Notes: generated from the sequence alone by a model not told the origin. A DNA stretch of 64,000 nt from Diphasiastrum complanatum (GCA_029204225.1 CM055103.1:4938061-5002060); one strand, 5' to 3'; positions 46,783 to 56,790 are shown, counted from the stretch's first letter. A program made the numbers and translations.

Positions 46783-47040
46783 GGACCGATTTCGTGAAAC
46801 TCAAGGAAGCAAAAATCAGTTTTGCTTTTTTCGACAGAGGCAGAGTATATCGTAGCATGTCAGACTTCAAAAAAAGCTGTATGGATCAGGTTATTACTTC
46901 ACGACTTACATCACACTCAATTTAATGCTACCACCATTCTGTGTGACAACTTGAGCTGTATTTCACTGTCACTGAATCCCAGATTTCATGGCAAATACAA
47001 GCACATAGAAATCCACTATCATTTTATTCGGGAGAAAGTT
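46783..47040 (+). pseudogene. copia B: second part of RNase H
   Basis: Continues the gene cut at 41364: GPIS(stop)NSRKQ, then FSTEAEYIVACQTSKKAVW with the catalytic Glu, CDNLSCISLSLNP with an Asp, and KHIEIHYHFIREKV. From about 47041 the frame (to 47223) no longer resembles RNase H. A one-base indel at the insertion site and a stop are present. Confidence 0.85.
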
Positions 47041-47147
47041 TTTATTTTTGTAAGGGCACCTTCGCCTTTTTATGGGCATTGTCAGCTTTTTCGCAAAATC
47101 TCGAAGAGAGAAAAAAATCTCGACAGTCGTCTATTTTCAACGAGGAA

Positions 47148-47964
47148 TGTTCCAAGCACTTCCCAGAATCTGCAAAGTGAGAGAAAGCCACTTCACGTAA
47201 AATACGAAGTGAGAGATTTGTAGTGTCATCGTCCGCATCATCATTCCCTGATTAGTTGACCGTATATACCATGTATAGTTGTCACACAAGCCAAATACTT
47301 CCAAGTACAACAACTTATCTAATTAGGTGACAAATATTAACTATAATTAATACATGGATGAATTCTATAAATGGATCATCCAGACACACTCTACGTGATG
47401 CTCCGTCCATGAGACGAATGATTTTGAGCCTCCTAGTTATGCCGTCATTCTGGTTGTAACTGCTATATTGTTGTGCTTCAGTGTAATATAGCAGCAGCAT
47501 GCTTTTCTATCTGTGTATAACGTAGATGAATGCTTGTTGTGATTTGAAGCACTTCGTTGTTGTTTGACCACACTTGTTCACTCACTTTGATCAGAACACG
47601 AACGTCTACTCCTCAGTTTCTGATCAGACGATGACTGTCTTTGACGCCTAAGGAACTTGCACTGTCATACTGCTCTTTCAATCTATTTCAAAACTAAACT
47701 TCTGACTAAATCCATTTTTCAGCAATACCACAGACAAACCATTTCTAATCTCTTCGGTGAACTGTACTCTTTTTTGTTTTTGTGAGTATGAACTAGTTTA
47801 TAAGATCTTGTTGGGCAACAAATTATTTGAGCTATGATTATACTTAGCATAAACATTCTATTAGACTGTTTTTCCATCTAGCAGCCCATTGCAACGGGAG
47901 AGCTGTTCCACAAATATTCCTATCTCTTCTCCGTTCGTGTTCTCTCGACTCCCTTGCCCCATCA
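47148..47964 (+). repeat. copia B LTR, complete (about 817 bp)
   Basis: Runs from TGTTCCAAGCAC to GCCCCATCA. The left end is supported by a preceding purine run (gaggaa) and by the copy that starts at 63671; the right end by the primer site three bases later. Matches 38621-38970 over its last 350 bp. The inverted-repeat ends are weak. Confidence 0.8.
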
Positions 47965-47967
47965 GAT

Positions 47968-47979
47968 TGGTATCAGAGC
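47968..47979 (+). other. Primer-binding site for initiator Met tRNA (copia B)
   Basis: tggtatcagagc, the classic plant copia primer site, three bases (gat) after the LTR end at 47964. Confidence 0.9.
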
Positions 47980-48032
47980 ATAGCTCAAATAAACCAAGAG
48001 ATTAAGTTTGTTCTATTTTTATTACTGTTAAC

Positions 48033-48889
48033 ATGTCTCATGTTGGTAGCTCTTCGTCTTCATCATCCAATGAAGCTAGAATCATTGACAAGTTCAATGG
48101 TTCTAACTTCTACATCTGGAAGTTAAAACTCCAGATGATGTTGATAGATAGAGATCTTTGGGATGTAGTAGAAGGTTCTGACCTGAAACTAGAAGATGGT
48201 GATCAAGCAAAGACATGGAAGATCAAAGATCAGAAGGCCATAGCATGTATCACACTCAATCTGGCCAACTCCCAAATATCCCATGTTATCTCATATTAGA
48301 TTTGTTATCAAATCTCTATGAGACTCATGATGTAACCACTAAATTATATCTTAGAAGGAAGTTCTTTAATCTTAGCATGTCTAATTCTACTGCCATCGCT
48401 TCTCACATCAACAACTTCAAATCTTTATTGGATCAGTTATCAACTGTAGGATGTGTTTTTCAAGATGATGATGTCGTTATGACCTTGCTTTCTTCTCTTC
48501 CAAAGTTGTATGAGCACTTTGTGGTGATGATCTCCACACAACCCGACCTCAATCTTCAAAAGGTGATCGATCATCTTCTTCAAGAAGAAATGTCGAGAAA
48601 GACCAGCGTCCCTATTCCATCAAAGACAAATCGATGGCCTTGTACACCAAGAAGAAAGAGTATTCCAAGGGCAAGAATCAAGTGCAGCAGCAGCAGCAGC
48701 AAAAGCCTCACATTCAAGGTGAGAATAGTGGATCGTGTAAGAAGCTTTTCTACAGATATTGCAAGAGAGCCAATCACGACATCAAAGAGTGTCGTGTCTG
48801 CATCTACAATGAGACAAAGAAGCAACAACAGTAGTAGCCAGATTCCTCCAACGCGACAGAATTCAAGGAGCAAGATACACACCTGTTAA
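48033..48889 (+). pseudogene. copia B (second body): gag
   Basis: Starts MSHVGSSSSSSSNEARI, then FNGSNFYIWKLKLQMMLID and LWDVVEGSD, the N-terminal part missing in the other body. Frame 1 ends at 48299; a frameshift near 48290 leads to the frame with LSNLYETHDVTTKLYLRRKF and LPKLYEHFVVMISTQPD, and another near 48600 to the frame with KNQVQQQQQQK and the zinc region YRYCKRANHDIKEC, where the first Cys is now Tyr-flanked but CX2C is reduced (F-Y-R-Y-C), so the knuckle is damaged. A stop at 48834 follows. Dead. Confidence 0.85.
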
Positions 48890-49155
48890 TGGCTTATAGT
48901 AGTGGCAACAAAGACCATGATAGTTGGTACCTGGACAGTGACGCTACCCAACACATGACCTCTTGCAAGGAATGGTTTACCGAGTATGCAGCTTACAATA
49001 GAGATCAATTCATCTACCTCGGAGATTCAAGCACCATATGTGTTGAAGGCAAAGGGACAGTCAAGATCACATTCAACAAAAATCTTTCTATTTGTGTTCC
49101 CAACGTCCTTCATGATCCTTAGCTATCAAAGAACCTCTTATCAGGCTCTAAGATA
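48889..49155 (+). pseudogene. copia B (second body): protease and start of GAG-pre-integrase
   Basis: WYLDSDATQHMTSCKEW: the protease motif DSG is DSD here. CVPNVLHDP follows, then a stop (49120-49122) and further homologous DNA to about 49155, where similarity to the other body ends at a junction with unrelated DNA. Confidence 0.82.
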
Positions 49156-49368
49156 ACTGATGAATCCGCCAACGAGCGAGACACTGACGATCTTGCTCTA
49201 AAACCAAACTGGCATTATAGTCACTCTATTTCGTGTATCTCTTGGCCTTGTGTTGTGTCTCTTGATTGCTAGAATAAAATATGTTCTATGATGTGTAGTC
49301 GAGTGTGTGGGATCCCGTAAGAGCTTCCACACAAAAAGAAAATTCAAAGACAGAAAATTGTTCGCGAA
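49156..49368. other. Unclassified spacer left of the split ORF
   Basis: No gene. It contains aaaaccaaactgg-type sequence and cgccaacgagcgagacactg. It does not match the 3' LTR expected for gypsy copy 2. Confidence 0.4.
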
Positions 49369-50031
49369 TCAGAAGAGAGGACAAACACGAAACAAGAAAA
49401 AAGCTTTCACGACAGCAACAACATCTTGCTGAGAAGATACATCATCTATCTCCATAGCAGTTGTAGTTGCTGCTTCGACTGCTGGCACCACAACTGTTGT
49501 AGTAACTTGTGGAGAAACGGTTAGGAGGCTGAAAAGGTCAATTGGTCTGGGAGCCAACATCCTTCCCATCAACATGGTTTTCTCTTGATCAGTCAGTATT
49601 CCAAAATGATCACACAGTCGCGAAACATGCGCTCCTATTCTAGAAAACTTTTGGTGTTTGATCACCTCAAAAAAGCCTTGTATGCGATAACACCGAAGCA
49701 TTCAAGATTGCCAGCTAGCGCGTCCAATAGATAGCCAAAAGTTTGCACTGAGATAGTTGCATCCGCAACCGTCAAAAATATAGTTTGATTTGCGTATTTA
49801 CAGAACAACTTGAAGGTGGTATCTTTGATCATTGAAATTTTATACCCCTTCGTGGGTACGAAGCAATTGCTCAGAAAACGGGTGGTCTCATCCATTGAAT
49901 CTCTATTTGTAGAAACAATTTTTCCATCCAATGGTAATCCCAGAGCTGTGCAGAACAGTTCTTCAAAAATGGTGAAAAATTTGTCTTGCACATGTACTTT
50001 GAAATCCACCTCAAAAACAGCGTGGATGGAG
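49369..50031 (-). pseudogene. Unidentified ORF, 3' part, split by copia A
   Basis: Continuation, after the copia insertion, of the ORF that starts at 56055. Frame 1 (50031 to about 49677) reads NSIHAVFEVDFKVHVQDKFF, ELFCTALGLPLDGKI, MDETTRFLSNCFVPTKGYK, LTVADATISVQTFGYLLD. At a run of six A on the plus strand (49665-49677) one extra base shifts the frame; frame 2 continues FEVIKHQKFSRIGAHVSRL, CDHFGILTDQEKTMLMGRML and an Ala/Val/Thr-rich tail ending about 49369. I do not recognise it firmly. The order resembles the 'putative plant transposon protein' domain found near plant Tat/Athila gypsy elements (a weak, from-memory likeness: the xxLGLP and SRLCxxxGI segments). Confidence 0.5.
50027..50031. 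other. Target-site duplication, left copy (TGGAG)
   Basis: tggag directly before the copia A left LTR, repeated at 55893-55897. Confidence 0.95.
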
Positions 50032-50684
50032 TGTGAAAAACTCAGATCCAAAAGATGCTAAAGTTTCATAAAGATCTTGGCCATGGAAGTTATGCACATC
50101 TAGATTGAAAAAATGATAGAAATTGTGATGTTAAGCATACTAAACATCAACTAAACATCAAAATCTGATCATAAGCTTCCACAAACAGAAACTTGCTGTC
50201 CCTGTCCGTACTTCAGAGCCTACAACCTGCATTTCACACGTGTGAAGCCATAGCAACAAAGAAATCACAATTCTAGTGGCTAGAATGCAAGATATGAACA
50301 AAAAAGTGAGAGAGAAGAAGATGGACCTTCAAAGAGCATAACATTCATTCAATAGAATGAAAATGAGATGTGTACATACTCGTGGAGATGGCTATTTATA
50401 GCAGCCATAGTGCCTCTTGGCCACTTGTCTTATGATAGGCTAAAATTGGGGTCCAATAGGATTCACCCATATACCTAGAAATTTGGTCAAATAGGAATGC
50501 ACCAAATTATGAGCCAATAGAAGAGCTCCACACTCGACCTCCTCTAATTAATGTGACCTCAAAAGTAGTGTACACATACTTTGGGCCTCTACATACATGT
50601 ATGAACCTATCTCTAACTTTTATTTGGCCATAGGCCTACAAAATCTCAAGTTAGGAAAATACTACTAGTTGACAATTTTTCACA
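50032..50684 (-). repeat. 3' LTR of copia A (653 bp)
   Basis: Plus strand TGTGAAAAACTCAG to AATTTTTCACA. Same length as, and by eye identical to, 55240-55892. The gag-pol stop codon lies inside its first bases on the element strand (50682-50680). Confidence 0.97.
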
Positions 50685-53600
50685 CTCCCTCTTCAACTAG
50701 TTTTAGCATAGATTTAGAAAGTACACCAAGACTTGTTCTATGCTTGAAAAATAAGTCCTTTCCCAATGCTTTGGTAAAGATATCAGCCACACATTCCTTT
50801 GATGGGACATGTTCAAGCTTGATCTCTTTTGCCAACACTTGTTCTCTCACAAAATGGTAAGCCACCTCGATATGTTTGCTCCTTGCATGGAAAACCGGAT
50901 TGCTTGCTAGACTTTGGGCTGAAAGGTTGTCACAAAAGATGATTGGACTCTCTGAAAAATCCAGCAAATGAAGCTCCATAATCATCCTCTTGATCCACAC
51001 CATCTCCTTTGTGCATGATGTCAAAGCTTTGTACTCGGCCTCACTAGAAGAAAGTGATATAGTTGCTTGTTTCTTCGACATCCATGAGATAGCTCCATCA
51101 CCTATGAAAATAGCATGTGCATTTATGGATTTTCTATCCATAAGGTCTCCTGCAAAATCTGAATCTGAAAAACCAAATAAGTTAGGTGATGAGCCTCTAT
51201 AAACAATGCCAAAATCTTTTGTTCCCGAGATGTATCTCAAGATCCTCTTTCCTAGTTTCCAATGTTCTATGCTAGGATCTTGCATGAATTGGCTTAATCT
51301 ACCAACACAATAAGATAAATCAGGTCTTGTGATGGTTAGATATATAAGAGAACCTATTAGCTTCCTATAGAGAGTAATGTCCTCGAAGGATCTTTCATTA
51401 CCTCTTATAGTTAGCTTTACATGTGATTCCATAGGTGTATCAATAGGATTTGCATCTACCATATGAAATCTATTGAGAATAGAAATAGCATACTTCTCTT
51501 GTGAAATAAAAGTGATTTGAGAAGTTCTAATTACTTCTATTCCTAAGATATAGCTCAAAAGACCAAGATCATGCACTTCAAATTCCTTTTTTAGTGCTTT
51601 CTTGATATCTTCTATATCTTCCTTGTTCCCTCCACTTAAAATAATGTCATCCACATAAATTAGAAGGATTGTAACATCATTAGCACTAATTCTAAAGTAA
51701 AGTGAATGATCATACTCACTCATAGTGAAGTTTTGAGAAAGTAGAAAAGAGTTAAGCCTAGCATACCAACTCCTTGGTGCTTGCTTAAGACCATACAAAC
51801 TTTTTTGTAGAAAACACACATGATTAGGCTTGCTATGAGAAACATAGCTCTCGGGTTGCTCCATGTAGACTTCCTCTTCAAGATCACCATTCAAGAAAGC
51901 ATTAGAAATGTCTAATTGCCAAAGATCCCATCCATAAAGAGTTGCAAGGGAAATGATTACTCTTATGCTCACCATCTTTGCCACGGGTGCAAAGGTTTCC
52001 TCATAGTCAATGCCATGCTCTTGAGCATAACCTTTAGCCACCAACCTTGCCTTCAACTTGTTGATAGATCCATCTTGATTTGTCTTTACCTTGAAGATCC
52101 ATTTGCATCCAATTGCACTTTTGCCCTTTGGAAGCTCCACCAATCTCCATGTGTTGTTCTTCATAAGTGCTTCAAACTCAAGATCCATTGCTTGGATCCA
52201 TTCCTCTTCTTGCCTTGCTTCATCTACACATGAAGGTACATCAAAAGAAGTTAGGAAAGCATAGTTGGATCCATCCACCACTTGCTTACCTTTGCCATCA
52301 TAAGTGAGCCTTGAGGGTTTCACTTTATGCCTTGGAGTTCTCCTTGGAATTTGACTTGAAGAGGCTTCTTCAACATCCACATCCAATGTGTCATCAACTC
52401 CATTGTCATCAAGCACATTAGTTGCAACAACACCATCATCACTTGAAACAACTTTTGGAATGTTACCTTCATCAAAAATGACATCCCTACTTGTGAACAC
52501 TTTCTTGATTGAAGGAACATAAATCCTATATGCTTTGCTTACTTCACTATAACCAACAAAAATGCCCTTTCTTGAAGATGGATCCTCCTTAGTTCTATCA
52601 TCAAGAGTAATGTTGAAGTAGCAAATGCATCCAAAAGTTCTTAGAAACTTGACATTAGGCTTCGTACCAAACAAAGCTTCAAAAGGGGTTTTTCCTTCCA
52701 ATACAACACTTGGCCATCTATTGCATAGGAAATTTGCACACAACAAAGCATCACTCCAAAAAGGTTTAGGAAGATTAGCATTCAATCTCATTGCCTTTGC
52801 ACTCTCACACAAGGTTCTATTCTTCCTCTCGGCCACTCCATTTTGTTGTGGTGTTCTTGGACATGTGTACTCCCTCTTGATCCCATGCTCATCGCAAAAG
52901 GCTTTGAATTTGTTAGAAATGTATTCACCACCATTGTCGCTCCTCAAGCATTTGATTTTGGTTGTAAATTGAGTCTCAATAGCAACTTTGAACTTGACAA
53001 ACACATCAAACACCTCATCCTTGCTCTTTAGTAGATAAACCCAACAAAATCTACTAAAATCATCAATGAAAGTTACATACATCTTAGCACCTCCATTGCT
53101 AATTGTAGTAACACCATGAATATCCGAATGCAAGAGAGAAAAAGGCATCTTAGATCTAGATATAGATCTAGTATATGGCAATCTATGTGATTTAGACAAA
53201 GCACATTCTTCACAAACATGATTCAAGCAAGTAAGAGACTTGGGAAGTCCCCTTACTACCTCCTTTTTGGCTATTACCTCCAAGGCCTTGTAGTTGAGAT
53301 GTCCCATCCTTTTATGCCATACCTCTTGAATTGACATTTGTTCATTTGCCATGCATCCAACTTGGTTAGCAACAACACATGCATCAAGCTTGAACAATTT
53401 CCCTTGCCTTTTCCCTTTTGCAATGATACTACACCCCTTTTTGATCAAGCAAGCATCACCATCAAACTCAACTTTGAATCCTTTGTCAAGCATTTGGCTT
53501 ACACTAAGTAAGTTCTTGGTAATGGATGGAATGAGCAAAACATCTTTCAATTCTATATTCCTATTTGTAGAAAGTGAAATAGGAATTGTGCCAATCCCCT

Positions 53601-54630
53601 TGATTGCACACTCACCATCATTTGCGGTATAGATTACCTTCCTATCACCATCAAATGCCATTAAAGATGAAAAATACTCTTTATGATATGTCATATGAGA
53701 AGTGGCTCCACTATCAATCCACCAAGGATCAATGTCTCCATGATTAGCCAACAAGCAAGATGACATAACAAAAGCATCATTTGAAAGAAGCTCATCCCCA
53801 CCCTCATCAATAGTTAGATTGGTTTGCTTTTCCCCTTGATCCCTCTTTTTCTTAAAACAATCACTAGCAAAATGCCCTTTGACTCCACAATAGAAACATT
53901 TTAGCTTAGATCTATCCTTCTTTTTGCCAAAAGTAGAGTGCTCACCTTGGTCTTGCCCTTTAGACCAATTGCTTTTACCTTTGCCCTTGAACTTGCCTTT
54001 AGAGAACATTGCCTCCTCTTCTCCTCCTTGAGATGTAGAAGATGCTCCCACTCTTGCTTGCAACCTGAATTCTTCAGCCAACAAGACCTCTTGCAAGTCT
54101 CCAACACTTGGTAAACATTTTTGGATAGCATAACTTTGAACAAGATTAGCATGATCATCCAACAAGCCATTGAGAATCACTTGAACAAGCTCCTCATTAT
54201 TTATGCCATCATTAATGCATGCTAACTCATCATTCAATGCTTTAACTCTCAAAACAAAAGCATGTCCATTCTCACTCTTCTTTTGCATACAAGAAAAGAT
54301 TTGCCTTCTTAAAGTCAACACTCTAGAAGTAGACTTGGATTCATAAACCTTCTTCAAGGCTTCCCAAGCTTCACTAGATGATGTGCACTTACCAACCTCT
54401 TTGATAAGCTCATTTGTCACATTCATCTTGATCATGTGAAGGGCTTTCTTTGCCCTCTTGTCATACCTCAATTGTTCTTGAGGTGCCAAAGGTCTCTCCT
54501 CCACACCTACAACAATATCCATCAACTCATTCATCTCAAGCAAAGACTCCATCCTTACTTTCCAAGTAGAATAGTTGAGGGAGGTAAGCCTATCATTGCT
54601 TTCCAACATGTAGCCTCCATTTGTAGCCAT
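50680..54630 (-). CDS. copia A Gag-Pol polyprotein (1316 aa)
   Basis: Single ORF encoding all proteins for copia transposition in cytoplasmic particles and nuclear insertion. Domains in order: Gag (about 1-240) with zinc knuckle CFYCGVKGHFASDC (245-258); protease with DSGATSHM, catalytic D306; integrase zinc finger H439, H444, C473, C476; integrase core D503, D565, E601, that is D,D(35)E; RT with WQLDISNAF (D907) and YVDD (D994, D995); RNase H with D1156/D1158, SSSEAEY (E1197/E1199), D1234 and VADIF (D1283). The start is the first Met, MATNGGYMLESNDRL, matching copia H. No stop or frameshift. Gag and Pol share one frame, as usual in plant copia. The stop TGA is made by the first bases of the 3' LTR. 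Likely functional. Confidence 0.96.
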   Translation of the reverse strand: MATNGGYMLESNDRLTSLNYSTWKVRMESLLEMNELMDIVVGVEERPLAPQEQLRYDKRAKKALHMIKMNVTNELIKEVGKCTSSSEAWEALKKVYESKSTSRVLTLRRQIFSCMQKKSENGHAFVLRVKALNDELACINDGINNEELVQVILNGLLDDHANLVQSYAIQKCLPSVGDLQEVLLAEEFRLQARVGASSTSQGGEEEAMFSKGKFKGKGKSNWSKGQDQGEHSTFGKKKDRSKLKCFYCGVKGHFASDCFKKKRDQGEKQTNLTIDEGGDELLSNDAFVMSSCLLANHGDIDPWWIDSGATSHMTYHKEYFSSLMAFDGDRKVIYTANDGECAIKGIGTIPISLSTNRNIELKDVLLIPSITKNLLSVSQMLDKGFKVEFDGDACLIKKGCSIIAKGKRQGKLFKLDACVVANQVGCMANEQMSIQEVWHKRMGHLNYKALEVIAKKEVVRGLPKSLTCLNHVCEECALSKSHRLPYTRSISRSKMPFSLLHSDIHGVTTISNGGAKMYVTFIDDFSRFCWVYLLKSKDEVFDVFVKFKVAIETQFTTKIKCLRSDNGGEYISNKFKAFCDEHGIKREYTCPRTPQQNGVAERKNRTLCESAKAMRLNANLPKPFWSDALLCANFLCNRWPSVVLEGKTPFEALFGTKPNVKFLRTFGCICYFNITLDDRTKEDPSSRKGIFVGYSEVSKAYRIYVPSIKKVFTSRDVIFDEGNIPKVVSSDDGVVATNVLDDNGVDDTLDVDVEEASSSQIPRRTPRHKVKPSRLTYDGKGKQVVDGSNYAFLTSFDVPSCVDEARQEEEWIQAMDLEFEALMKNNTWRLVELPKGKSAIGCKWIFKVKTNQDGSINKLKARLVAKGYAQEHGIDYEETFAPVAKMVSIRVIISLATLYGWDLWQLDISNAFLNGDLEEEVYMEQPESYVSHSKPNHVCFLQKSLYGLKQAPRSWYARLNSFLLSQNFTMSEYDHSLYFRISANDVTILLIYVDDIILSGGNKEDIEDIKKALKKEFEVHDLGLLSYILGIEVIRTSQITFISQEKYAISILNRFHMVDANPIDTPMESHVKLTIRGNERSFEDITLYRKLIGSLIYLTITRPDLSYCVGRLSQFMQDPSIEHWKLGKRILRYISGTKDFGIVYRGSSPNLFGFSDSDFAGDLMDRKSINAHAIFIGDGAISWMSKKQATISLSSSEAEYKALTSCTKEMVWIKRMIMELHLLDFSESPIIFCDNLSAQSLASNPVFHARSKHIEVAYHFVREQVLAKEIKLEHVPSKECVADIFTKALGKDLFFKHRTSLGVLSKSMLKLVEEGV
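50685..50694 (-). other. Polypurine tract of copia A
   Basis: Element strand GAAGAGGGAG directly before the 3' LTR; primes plus-strand DNA synthesis. It also encodes the last residues EEG of the ORF. Confidence 0.85.
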
Positions 54631-55227
54631 GTTGCAATGATTGATCTCTGATCTTTGACCTGTTCCAATGCACTAAGCACTCTCTTGAATCAACAAATGA
54701 AACACAAGAAGAAATCACAAAGATTTGGAACCTAAAACCTTACTTTTTCTCTCTTTTCCTCACTTTTTCCTTAATTTTAGCCACTAGTTTTATGATTTCT
54801 TGATCAAACCAAGACCAAACCTCAATATACTTGCTTTTCCCTCACTCCTAAGTTTGAAATACACTCTTGAATCATTCAGCAAACTGAAAATCAGAGGGTT
54901 ACATCAATTTTGAAGTTTTTGACATGAAGAAGCAAGAAATTGAATCAAAAAACTATATGCTAGAATGGAAAACTAATAGGATCTTGTTGGATCTTGCATC
55001 TCCCTCTTTCCAAAACAATTTTTGTCTCCTTATTCTGATAAGTACAGAGGGAATTCGCCCTACTTCAATTGAAATGCATACAAATGATGTTTTGATCACA
55101 AAGATCCAATTTCTACACATAAATCAACAAGATTTTTAGCTAGAAACTTGATTGGAATGCTACAAAAGCAAACTCGCCCACAAATCTCTTCTAAATCTGG
55201 CAAAACCTGCACATTTGGCCGCCTAAT
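54631..55227 (-). other. copia A 5' leader
   Basis: Untranslated leader between primer site and the gag-pol ATG. The short frames in it show no known motif. It should contain packaging signals, which I cannot place. Confidence 0.7.
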
Positions 55228-55239
55228 GCTCTGATACCA
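55228..55239 (-). other. Primer-binding site for initiator Met tRNA (copia A)
   Basis: The element strand TGGTATCAGAGC begins at the base next to the 5' LTR (plus strand gctctgatacca). The last base of the match is at 55228. Confidence 0.93.
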
Positions 55240-55892
55240 TGTGAAAAACTCAGATCCAAAAGATGCTAAAGTTTCATAAAGATCTTGGCCATGGAAGTTA
55301 TGCACATCTAGATTGAAAAAATGATAGAAATTGTGATGTTAAGCATACTAAACATCAACTAAACATCAAAATCTGATCATAAGCTTCCACAAACAGAAAC
55401 TTGCTGTCCCTGTCCGTACTTCAGAGCCTACAACCTGCATTTCACACGTGTGAAGCCATAGCAACAAAGAAATCACAATTCTAGTGGCTAGAATGCAAGA
55501 TATGAACAAAAAAGTGAGAGAGAAGAAGATGGACCTTCAAAGAGCATAACATTCATTCAATAGAATGAAAATGAGATGTGTACATACTCGTGGAGATGGC
55601 TATTTATAGCAGCCATAGTGCCTCTTGGCCACTTGTCTTATGATAGGCTAAAATTGGGGTCCAATAGGATTCACCCATATACCTAGAAATTTGGTCAAAT
55701 AGGAATGCACCAAATTATGAGCCAATAGAAGAGCTCCACACTCGACCTCCTCTAATTAATGTGACCTCAAAAGTAGTGTACACATACTTTGGGCCTCTAC
55801 ATACATGTATGAACCTATCTCTAACTTTTATTTGGCCATAGGCCTACAAAATCTCAAGTTAGGAAAATACTACTAGTTGACAATTTTTCACA
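55240..55892 (-). repeat. 5' LTR of copia A (653 bp)
   Basis: By eye identical to 50032-50684. Promoter for the element; TATA box at 55600-55608. Contains cacacgtgtgaa (near 55444), which includes a CACGTG E/G-box core, a common plant transcription factor site. Confidence 0.97.
55600..55608 (-). promoter_or_regulatory. TATA box of copia A (TATAAATAG)
   Basis: Element strand TATAAATAG, placed about 285 bp into the 653-bp 5' LTR from its outer end; transcription would start about 30 bp further left. The same motif is at 50392-50400 in the 3' LTR. Confidence 0.75.
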
Positions 55893-55897
55893 TGGAG
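55893..55897. other. Target-site duplication, right copy (TGGAG)
   Basis: tggag directly after the copia A right LTR, identical to 50027-50031. Confidence 0.95.
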
Positions 55898-56055
55898 TTC
55901 ACAAACTCAGTACTAACTTTAGACAGAATGACTGAAGGGTCCACTTTCAAATTGCCCAACCTGCATTGATCCAAAAAGGACTGGATTGATGCCAAGCGGA
56001 TTCATGTGCATGCTTTCCAAGTAATTGAAGAGCTAAAGCTCGATCCAAAAGCCAT
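55893..56055 (-). pseudogene. Unidentified ORF, 5' part, split by copia A
   Basis: The ATG at 56055-56053 lies in a good plant context (gcaATGgct) and gives MAFGSSFSSSITWKACT, then a TGA (56004-56002, a CGA-to-TGA type change is possible), then in the same frame SIQSFLDQCRLGNLKVDPSV and SKVSTEFVNS up to the target site. Removing copia A and one TGGAG copy leaves the frame open into 50031. About 270 codons in total. One stop, one frameshift and the insertion make it a pseudogene now. A different frame here (55947-56144) is a shadow. It lies 716 bp downstream of gypsy copy 2 pol on the same strand: possibly an extra ORF of that element, otherwise a host gene. Confidence 0.5.
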
Positions 56056-56680
56056 TGCGTCGAATAATTGACGACAGCTCCGTAGATCGCAATAGGGCGT
56101 AATAGATCACTTTGATCACAAAAAGAGTACGCGTAAAAAAGCATGAAAACGCAAGAAGAAAGTGTGAGGAGAAAAATAGAAAATGACTTATGCTATGCAG
56201 TAGCGGTGTGGAGATGATGATGGCATGTCATGGTGACATGACATCTGTCATTTCCATTATTAAGGGCGTGCATGGCTCAGAGGTTCAAACTATGATTTGA
56301 CAGATCAATCTTAATGACGAAAGACCGTTTATGAAAAGAAAAGAAATAAATGAATAAGAAACAATATCTATTTTCATATGTAGGTGCACACACGTGTGAA
56401 TACTGATCACCAGCCATCATCTTCAATGGAGGAATACAAAAAGTAGGTCGAGAGATTCTCGAAAGATTCTTGAAAATATACGAGAAAGATTCTAGAAAGT
56501 TTCGTGAAACCTTCTCACAAGATTCTAAAAAATGATAGAGAAAAATTTCTGAAAAAAATGTTGGAAGACATCTAGAAATATTCTCGAAAAGATTTTCAAA
56601 AAGATTCCAGAAAGGTCATGAAAAACTCTCAAAAAATTTGAAGAATGATTTGGAAGAATACTAGAAAGTGGAAGAAAATT
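56056..56680. other. Region downstream of gypsy copy 2 pol
   Basis: No LTR of gypsy copy 2 is found here. 56440-56680 is full of degenerate agattctcgaaa / agattctagaaa motifs at 10-15 bp spacing. 56056-56440 has no recognised feature. Confidence 0.5.
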
Positions 56681-56790
56681 TCACAAAAAATTTCTAGAAA
56701 AGATAGGAGAAAAGTCGCGAACAATTCCAGAAAAGATAACAGAAAATTTGCGATTAATTCCAGAAAAATACTAGAAAATAATGAGAATAA
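56681..56790. repeat. 33-bp tandem repeat
   Basis: Units 56696-56728 and 56729-56761 are both 33 bp and share agaaaagata..agaaaa and ttcc ends; a third partial unit follows (agaaaaatactagaaaataa). It overlaps the end of the gypsy pol ORF. Confidence 0.8.

Larger units (their letters stand above)
38971..47040 (+). mobile_element. copia B, copy with body (interrupted by LTR element 41365-46777)
   Basis: Plus-strand copia body: gag, protease, GAG-pre-integrase, integrase start fused to RT, RT, RNase H. Between integrase and RT there is a deletion, and RNase H is split by an inserted LTR element with a CAGGG target duplication. After 47040 comes 107 bp of unclear DNA, a short GAGGAA purine tract and then the next copia B LTR at 47148. 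That LTR may be this body's own 3' LTR. Confidence 0.82.
50032..55892 (-). mobile_element. Intact Ty1/copia retrotransposon ('copia A', 5861 bp)
   Basis: Complete element: 653-bp LTRs (50032-50684, 55240-55892) that I read as identical base for base, ends TGTGAAAAA/TTTTTCACA, TGGAG target duplication, primer site touching the 5' LTR, 598-bp leader, one uninterrupted 1316-codon gag-pol ORF and a polypurine tract touching the 3' LTR. With identical LTRs and an open ORF the insertion should be very young. It sits inside an unidentified ORF on the same strand. Copia G, H and the RT fragment at 5884 are relatives by gag and pol sequence. Confidence 0.97.
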
